This document shows, piece after piece, positions 59,102 to 64,000 of a DNA stretch of 64,000 nt (position 1 is the stretch's first letter; every line of letters starts with the position of its first letter). Location: positions 186,001 to 250,000 of the forward strand of contig CATOST010000032.1 in assembly GCA_951812665.1 (NCBI GenBank), given 5' to 3'. The DNA comes from an uncultured Acidobacteriota bacterium. GTDB taxonomy: Bacteria; Acidobacteriota; UBA6911; RPQK01; JAJDTT01. A program made the position numbers and the translations under genes. The notes beneath the pieces were generated by a model, which was given only the letters and a program-made list of their open reading frames with translations, did no database searches and was not told the DNA's origin.

Positions 59102-59716
59102 ATGCAGATCTACACCGATTTTGACGGAACCATTACCGATCGGGACTCTATCGTCCTGCTGGTCCAGGAGTTCGGAGGCGGCGACCGCTATCGGCGAGAC
59201 CTGCTGGCCGAATTCGAGAACGGGACCCTGTCGGCGGCCGAGGTGATTGCCGAGGAGATCTCCTCGGTCGACGCCTCGTGGGAAGAGGTCGCCGCCTGTC
59301 TCAAGCAAATGGTCCGAGTCGACCCCACTTTTCCCGGGTTCGTGAACTGGTGCCGCGAAGCTTCGATTCCTCTCCGTGTCGTCAGTTCGGGGCTGGAGCA
59401 GATCATCGCCTTCATGATCGGAGACCTGGGGTTGCCTGTCGTGGCGCATACGGCCCGGATCGACGGCCGGAGTTGGCGCTACTATCGGCGGCCGGAGTCG
59501 GAGAAGGAGTCGGTGGTGCGGGCGGCGAGCGAGGCCGATGAGGTCACCTTCATCGGCGACGGCATATCGGATATCTGTGTTCTCCCCTATGTGGATCGCG
59601 TCTTTGCAAAACGCTACCTGGAAAAGTACTGCCGGAAACGGGGTATCGACTTTTTCCCCTACGACACCTTCCAGGACGTCCGGAACCAGTTGCAGGCCGA
59701 GTTCCAATCGGACTGA
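59102..59716 (+). CDS. MtnX-like HAD phosphatase
   Basis: The 204-residue protein starts 'MQIYTDFDGTITDRDSIVLL', with the HAD nucleophile Asp in DFDGT. It also has 'LRVVSSGLEQIIAFMI' (motif II) and 'VTFIGDGISDICVLPY' (motif III). This is the HAD-IB type found in MtnX (2-hydroxy-3-keto-5-methylthiopentenyl-1-phosphate phosphatase of methionine salvage) and in phosphoserine phosphatases. No other salvage gene is nearby, so the substrate is not certain. It converges with the deacetylase gene, with 2 bp between stops. Confidence 0.8.
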   Translation: MQIYTDFDGTITDRDSIVLLVQEFGGGDRYRRDLLAEFENGTLSAAEVIAEEISSVDASWEEVAACLKQMVRVDPTFPGFVNWCREASIPLRVVSSGLEQIIAFMIGDLGLPVVAHTARIDGRSWRYYRRPESEKESVVRAASEADEVTFIGDGISDICVLPYVDRVFAKRYLEKYCRKRGIDFFPYDTFQDVRNQLQAEFQSD

Positions 59717-59718
59717 AT

Positions 59719-60747
59719 TCACACTGGCCAGTAGGGGCTCAGGGCGGGACGGAGCTGATCCATATAGGGCACTGAATTCGGACTGGGTTCCAGCTCGGGA
59801 CCGGCTTCCGGCGGGTCCATCCCGGCGGCCACCGTAGTCTCCACAGAGGCGGCCAAGGCCTTCAGGTTGTAGCCACCTTCCAGCACGTAGAGAATCCTGC
59901 CGCCGCAGAGCTTACCGGCGGCACGGTTCAGATCCACCGCCATCCTGGCGTAGCCTTGCTCATCCAACAGCATTCCGGCCAGAGGATCATCCCGGTGGGC
60001 GTCGAATCCCGCGGAAACCAGGATCAACTCGGGCTCGTAGCTGACCAGGACGGGCAGCACCATGCCGAGCAGCAGGGAGGAATAGAAGCCGTTGTTCTGA
60101 CCGGCGGGAATCGGGAAATTGACCGTCATCCCCTTGCCTTTCCCCACGCCCACTTCGGTGTAGTAGCCGGTTCCCGGGTACAGAGGGTGCTGGTGCATGG
60201 ACACGTAGAGAACGTCGTCCCGGTGGTAGAAGGCGGCCTGGGTGCCATTGCCATGGTGGACGTCGAAGTCGACGATGGCCAAGCGGCGAACCAGACCCTG
60301 GTCCAGGGCCCACTGGGCGCCCACGGCCACGTTGTTGAAGAGGCAGAAACCCATCGCCTTCCCCGGTTCGGCGTGGTGGCCGGGTGGCCTGACGGCCGCG
60401 AACCCGGAGTCGAGGTCTCCTCGAAAGAGAAGCTCGATCATTCGAATGACGCTCCCTGCGGCCAGCAGCGCCACGTCAGGGGAAGCTCCGCCCGAATAGG
60501 TGTCCCAGTCCAGGGGATGGAGCGGTTGACATCGTGTCCCCCGGATATTGGCCACGTGGTCTTGGGTGTGGACCCGGAGGACGGCCTCTTCGGGTGCGGG
60601 CACGGGCACCACTTGCACTAAACGGTTGAATGCCGAGTGAGCGGACAGTCTCTGGGAGATGGCTCGGAGCCTGTCCGGACGTTCGGGATGCTCAGGTGGG
60701 ACCTGGTGTTCGAGGAAGACCGGATCCAACACCAGGCCATAGCGCAT
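59719..60747 (-). CDS. Histone-deacetylase-family protein (acetylpolyamine/acetoin-utilisation type)
   Basis: The ATG at 60747 overlaps the queE stop (TGATG). The 342-residue protein has the arginase-like deacetylase signatures 'RPPGHHAEPGKAMGFCLFNN' (about 128-147, the His-His pair), 'VDFDVHHGNGTQAAFY' (about 163-178, zinc Asp and His) and 'ILVSAGFDAHRDDPL' (zinc Asp). Bacterial members deacetylate polyamines or proteins; which one cannot be told. The longer upstream open frame is a shadow of queE. Coupling to queE is unusual but may only reflect compact packing. Confidence 0.88.
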   Translation of the reverse strand: MRYGLVLDPVFLEHQVPPEHPERPDRLRAISQRLSAHSAFNRLVQVVPVPAPEEAVLRVHTQDHVANIRGTRCQPLHPLDWDTYSGGASPDVALLAAGSVIRMIELLFRGDLDSGFAAVRPPGHHAEPGKAMGFCLFNNVAVGAQWALDQGLVRRLAIVDFDVHHGNGTQAAFYHRDDVLYVSMHQHPLYPGTGYYTEVGVGKGKGMTVNFPIPAGQNNGFYSSLLLGMVLPVLVSYEPELILVSAGFDAHRDDPLAGMLLDEQGYARMAVDLNRAAGKLCGGRILYVLEGGYNLKALAASVETTVAAGMDPPEAGPELEPSPNSVPYMDQLRPALSPYWPV

Positions 60748-61421
60748 CAGACCCCTCTCGTCTCGGCTCCCCAGAAGATCTTGTGCAGCTGCACCTGGAT
60801 CCGGACGGGAAGGCCGTCCTCCAGGATCCACCGGGCCAGCCGCCCGGCCTCCATGCGATTCCATTCCGGCGAAAACAGGACCAGGTGCCTCCGGGTCAGT
60901 TCCAGCTCGAGGGTCTTCCGTTTGGCCCACTCGTAGTCGTGCCGCGTGGAAATCACGAACTTGATTTCATCCTGCGGTCGCAGGTGATCCAGGTTCTCCC
61001 AACGATTTCGTCCCTCCATGAGGCTGTCCGGACACTTGATGTCGTAGATCAGGACCGCTCTGGGATCCACCGGACGGATGTCCAGGCTGCCCCCGGTCTC
61101 GATCAGGACCCTTTTGCCCGCGTTCAGAAGCCTCTCTACGAGGGTGTGCGCCCGAGAGTGAAGCAGGGGCTCTCCTCCCGTGATCTCCACCAGGTCGGTA
61201 GGGTACTGCTCCAATCTGCCGGCGATCTGCGACAGCGACATCCGGATGCCCCCCTCGAAGGCGTATTCGGTATCGCAGTAGTTGCACCTGAGATTGCAGC
61301 CGGTCAGCCGCACGAACGCGCAGGGTTGCCCGCTGTAACTGGATTCTCCCTGGATGCTGAAGAAGATCTCGGTGACGGGGAGAGTCCCGGTCTTTCGGTC
61401 TGTCGAGGCGGCGATGCTCAT
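60747..61421 (-). CDS. queE: 7-carboxy-7-deazaguanine synthase
   Basis: The ATG at 61421 follows GGGAGG, with a TATACT box (61435-61440) just behind. The 224-residue radical-SAM protein has 'TEIFFSIQGESSYSGQPCAF' (about 16-35), the cluster motif 'GCNLRCNYCDTEYAF' (about 40-54) and 'VEITGGEPLLH'. It makes the preQ0 precursor for queuosine or related deazapurines. No queC, queD or queF is in the window. Confidence 0.9.
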   Translation of the reverse strand: MSIAASTDRKTGTLPVTEIFFSIQGESSYSGQPCAFVRLTGCNLRCNYCDTEYAFEGGIRMSLSQIAGRLEQYPTDLVEITGGEPLLHSRAHTLVERLLNAGKRVLIETGGSLDIRPVDPRAVLIYDIKCPDSLMEGRNRWENLDHLRPQDEIKFVISTRHDYEWAKRKTLELELTRRHLVLFSPEWNRMEAGRLARWILEDGLPVRIQVQLHKIFWGAETRGV

Positions 61422-61434
61422 AAGTGCCTCCCGT

Positions 61435-61440
61435 AGTATA
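61435..61440 (-). promoter_or_regulatory. TATACT -10 box of queE
   Basis: The box lies 13 bp before the queE start, ahead of a GGGAGG ribosome-binding site. No good -35 is seen. The flanking 61441-61500 is a purine-rich low-complexity tract without a gene. Confidence 0.4.
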
Positions 61441-61579
61441 CCCGGGACGAAGAGGACAGGAGGAAAAGAGGACGGAGATAAGAGAATGGGAGGCGGCGGC
61501 ATGGGAAGGATGGGCGCATGCCGTGACGGATTTCACCTGCGGCTGCTAGAATCGAGAAAAAGATCAAGGAGACACCCAG

Positions 61580-63325
61580 ATGAGTTGGAGTGGCCGGATG
61601 GCCGTCGGCGTGGTTGCGGTCGCGGCGTTTTCGTTCGTATTTCCCAGGGTCGGCAGGGAAGTTCGGGACGAGTACGTTCAGCGTTTCGAGAACAAGGCGG
61701 TCTTTCTCAAGGTTCCGGTCCGCGGACTGCAGCAGGTGGTCCACGTCTTGGATTCCGGCGCCAAGCTCGACCGGGGGAACCTGAACCAACCGGTGAGCTT
61801 CAAGGTCGGGGATCAGGTTCGGATCATCGACGTGAATTTCAGGGACAAAATGGTCCGGTTCCGATTCTCATCCGTGGACACGACCCGTGAGGGTTCGTTG
61901 GAATTCCGGTTTCCCGTCTCGACACAACAAACTTTCCCCCAGAGAGAGAACTTCGAAAAAAGCCTGGCGAGCAGCCTGACCGAAGGACTTTCCTACAAGG
62001 AGTTGGAATCCGCCAAAGGAGAGTTCATCCGGGGGCAGGTGAAGACTCTGGTCCGCGAATTCGCCACGACCACCAATACTCCGGATGAGGTGGTGCTGCG
62101 GACCATCGTGGAGGACAGTCCTCAGTACCAGGCTCTGGAGCGGGAGTATTCTCAGATCCAAAAGAAAAACCAGGCCCTCGATCGGGACGTGTCCCGGTTG
62201 GGACGGTCCAGTCGAGAGCAACGCGGGCAGATCGCGGACATGACGGTCGAACTCGACCGTCTCAGAACCCAGGTCCGGGAGCTGGAGCGGGACCAGAACC
62301 TGGCGACCAGGACCCGGCGATCTCTGGAAGGGCAGGTGAAGGACGCCCAGGTCAAGATGAACGAGCTCTTGGGCAGCCTCAATCTCAAGACGGCGTCGAA
62401 CGCCGAGCTGGACAACCGGATGCAGTCGTTGAGCGCGGGCATCGAGTCGGCACGCCGGGAGCGGGAGAAGCTCTCGGAGGAGTTGGCACAGGCCCGCGCG
62501 GACTTGAACCAGCGGGAACAGGCCAATTCGAAGCTCACCGGCGATCTGAAGAAGGTCCGGGACCGGAGCCGGCGGCTCTCCTCGGAACTCCGGAGTCTGA
62601 CCTCCAACAAGGACAGCATTCAGTCCCAGTTTCTCCAGGCCAAACGGCAGAGCGACGCCTTGGAGATGGCCTCTCGCCTAAGCGCCGGCCTGCGCCTGGA
62701 GAGGTCGTTCCAGGAGCGGGAGGGACGGCCTTTGGAAATTGCCGACCTCTATTTGCTTTCCAAACGGGTCGGCCGGCTTGAGATCGAGACTCCGGAACAT
62801 CCGGGACAGATCTGCAGGATGAAGTTTCTCATGGAGTCTCCGGACCGGGTGGAATTCCAGGAGGAAGAACGGGTCCTATTCGATTCCCTGGGGGAACCTT
62901 TCAAGATAGAGCCTTCTTGGTCCTTTGCAAGTGAGCGGCTGAGGGCGGTTCTGATGGAGGGGGAGGCGGCCAGGGAGGCCAAGCCCCGCGAGGCGGTCGA
63001 GTGGACCTGGATTTTGGAAGGTGAAATCTCGGAACCGGAGCGGGCTCAGTTGCGGGTTCTATTCGTCAACTCGGACGATCAGCAAATCTCTCTGGATCCC
63101 CATGAGTTCTATTTGACGCCACCGGGGCTGATGTCCTATCTGATCCGGAGCTTTTCGCCCGTCTCCCTGGGGGCGGGCGTGTTCCTGGGTCTGGTTTTCG
63201 CCGGGGTTGCCGGACTCTTCCGGAGACGTTCTTCTTCCAAGTCTTCCAAACCTTCCAAGCGCAGGCCGACTCAGCCGGCTCCGGAAAAGCCCGATCGCGA
63301 ATACGTGATCAAGAAAAAGCTTTAG
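61580..63325 (+). CDS. Membrane-anchored coiled-coil protein of unknown function
   Basis: The ATG follows AAGGAGA. The 581-residue protein has an N-terminal signal or anchor ('MAVGVVAVAAFSFVFPRV', about 5-22), a globular part to about 185, a long coiled coil (about 190-370, for example 'LDRLRTQVRELERDQNLATR' and 'IESARREREKLSEELAQARA'), a second globular part and a C-terminal membrane helix ('SLGAGVFLGLVFAGVAGLF', about 529-547) with a basic tail. Two membrane ends would place the coil in the periplasm. I do not recognise the family. A TAGAAT box lies about 30 bp upstream. nth follows after 11 bp and is probably cotranscribed. Confidence 0.7.
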   Translation: MSWSGRMAVGVVAVAAFSFVFPRVGREVRDEYVQRFENKAVFLKVPVRGLQQVVHVLDSGAKLDRGNLNQPVSFKVGDQVRIIDVNFRDKMVRFRFSSVDTTREGSLEFRFPVSTQQTFPQRENFEKSLASSLTEGLSYKELESAKGEFIRGQVKTLVREFATTTNTPDEVVLRTIVEDSPQYQALEREYSQIQKKNQALDRDVSRLGRSSREQRGQIADMTVELDRLRTQVRELERDQNLATRTRRSLEGQVKDAQVKMNELLGSLNLKTASNAELDNRMQSLSAGIESARREREKLSEELAQARADLNQREQANSKLTGDLKKVRDRSRRLSSELRSLTSNKDSIQSQFLQAKRQSDALEMASRLSAGLRLERSFQEREGRPLEIADLYLLSKRVGRLEIETPEHPGQICRMKFLMESPDRVEFQEEERVLFDSLGEPFKIEPSWSFASERLRAVLMEGEAAREAKPREAVEWTWILEGEISEPERAQLRVLFVNSDDQQISLDPHEFYLTPPGLMSYLIRSFSPVSLGAGVFLGLVFAGVAGLFRRRSSSKSSKPSKRRPTQPAPEKPDREYVIKKKL

Positions 63326-63336
63326 TCTGACGCTCT

Positions 63337-63999
63337 ATGGTCAACCGTAAGGAAGCTCGTCGCGTCTTTGAGATCATCCGCCTCCTGGAGCAGGAGTACG
63401 GAGAGGCCGAGTGCGCTCTCCATCACGAGGACGCCTACCAACTCCTTGTTGCCACCATTCTTTCCGCCCAGTGCACCGATGCCCGGGTGAACCTGGTGAC
63501 ACCGGCCCTCTTTCGCCGATATCCCGATCCCCACGCTCTGGCCCAGGCGGAGTTGGACGAACTCCAGGAACTCATACGCAGCACGGGATTCTTCAGGAAC
63601 AAGGCTCGAAGCCTTCAGGGATCCGGCAGAAGGCTGGTGGACGAGTTCGACGGAGAAGTTCCATCGAACATGCCGGATCTTCTGAAGCTGCCCGGAGTGG
63701 CCCGGAAGACGGCCAACGTGGTTCTGGGCACCGCTTACGGTATCGCCTCCGGAGTGGTGGTGGATACGCACGTCGGCCGTCTCTCCAGACGATTGGGGCT
63801 GACCTACGAAAAGACTCCGGTGAAGGTGGAAAAGGATCTGATGGGCATGATTCCCCGTGAAGAGTGGATCAACTTCGCACACCGTCTGATCCACCACGGG
63901 AGGCGGGTCTGCCAGTCTCGACGTCCCCGCTGCGGCGAATGCGCTTTCGCCGACCTTTGCCCAAGAGTAGGAGTGCTGACCCAGGAGTCTGCGCGGTAG
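63337..63999 (+). CDS. nth: Endonuclease III
   Basis: The 220-residue protein contains the helix-hairpin-helix 'LPGVARKTANVVLGTAYG' with the catalytic Lys, then 'VVVDTHVGRLSRRLGL' with the catalytic Asp. It ends with a four-Cys iron-sulfur site of spacing C-x6-C-x2-C-x5-C ('CQSRRPRCGECAFADLC'). It is a glycosylase and lyase for oxidised pyrimidines. The gene is complete, its TAG ending one base before the window edge. Confidence 0.95.
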   Translation: MVNRKEARRVFEIIRLLEQEYGEAECALHHEDAYQLLVATILSAQCTDARVNLVTPALFRRYPDPHALAQAELDELQELIRSTGFFRNKARSLQGSGRRLVDEFDGEVPSNMPDLLKLPGVARKTANVVLGTAYGIASGVVVDTHVGRLSRRLGLTYEKTPVKVEKDLMGMIPREEWINFAHRLIHHGRRVCQSRRPRCGECAFADLCPRVGVLTQESAR

Positions 64000-64000
64000 A

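Overview
The window is a gene-dense, GC-rich piece of a Gram-negative bacterial chromosome. LolA, TonB, lipoprotein and Tat-type leaders all point to a cell with an outer membrane. The gene mix fits Acidobacteriota or a related, possibly host- or particle-associated, lineage: SMP-30, DUF1080, Gfo/Idh and PQQ-type catabolic enzymes beside the usual housekeeping blocks. That placement is an inference; no rRNA or other decisive marker is present. I see no prophage, transposase, CRISPR array, rRNA or tRNA.

Region 1 (1-9.8 kb) is one tightly spaced plus-strand operon of six genes, apparently for an unidentified carbohydrate or related substrate. It holds a beta-propeller glycosidase-like protein, three paralogous TIM-barrel hydrolase-like proteins, a Tat-exported Gfo/Idh/MocA oxidoreductase and a cupin/SMP-30 fusion lipoprotein. 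It ends at hairpins shared with a convergent bicupin gene. Region 2 (9.9-25.6 kb) is a mosaic of accessory genes: bicupin, SH3, PQQ dehydrogenase with an embedded cytochrome c, a triple-RidA protein, PhoD-like phosphatase, two overlapping NHL proteins (one carrying the N-terminus of a nucleotidyltransferase), DUF1080, phosphosulfolactate synthase, dimethylglycine-dehydrogenase-like enzyme and a Na+/solute symporter.

Region 3 (25.6-31.7 kb) holds thrB, a fused aroD-aroE, pgsA, a 3D-domain protein, uvrC and a small unannotated gene. Region 4 (31.7-49.8 kb) is a long minus-strand housekeeping block. In transcription order it runs dciA-like, a large secreted propeller protein, a TPR protein, ispE, prs, rplY, pth, hppA, rpsF-rpsR-rplI, dnaB, radA, ispD, ispF, suhB and a DUF84 NTPase. 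Region 5 (50-57.5 kb) runs on the plus strand: HNH protein, TIGR04282 transferase, TonB, ileS (one apparent frameshift), an in-frame lspA-lolA fusion and fabH. Region 6 (57.5-64 kb) has DUF948/YtxH envelope proteins, a small zinc-ribbon protein, an MtnX-like phosphatase, an HDAC-family deacetylase with queE, a bitopic coiled-coil protein and nth.

The most noteworthy observations are: (1) a single reading frame joining signal peptidase II to the lipoprotein carrier LolA; (2) a dispersed 160-bp imperfect-palindrome element, four full copies plus two internally deleted copies between 27.9 and 50 kb, with compensatory changes in its loop stem, one perfect 6-bp flanking duplication, and ends lying at stop codons or against -10 boxes; (3) probable leaderless promoters at uvrC, radA, dnaB and ileS; (4) the nucleotidyltransferase/NHL chimera; and (5) the three-paralogue catabolic operon.
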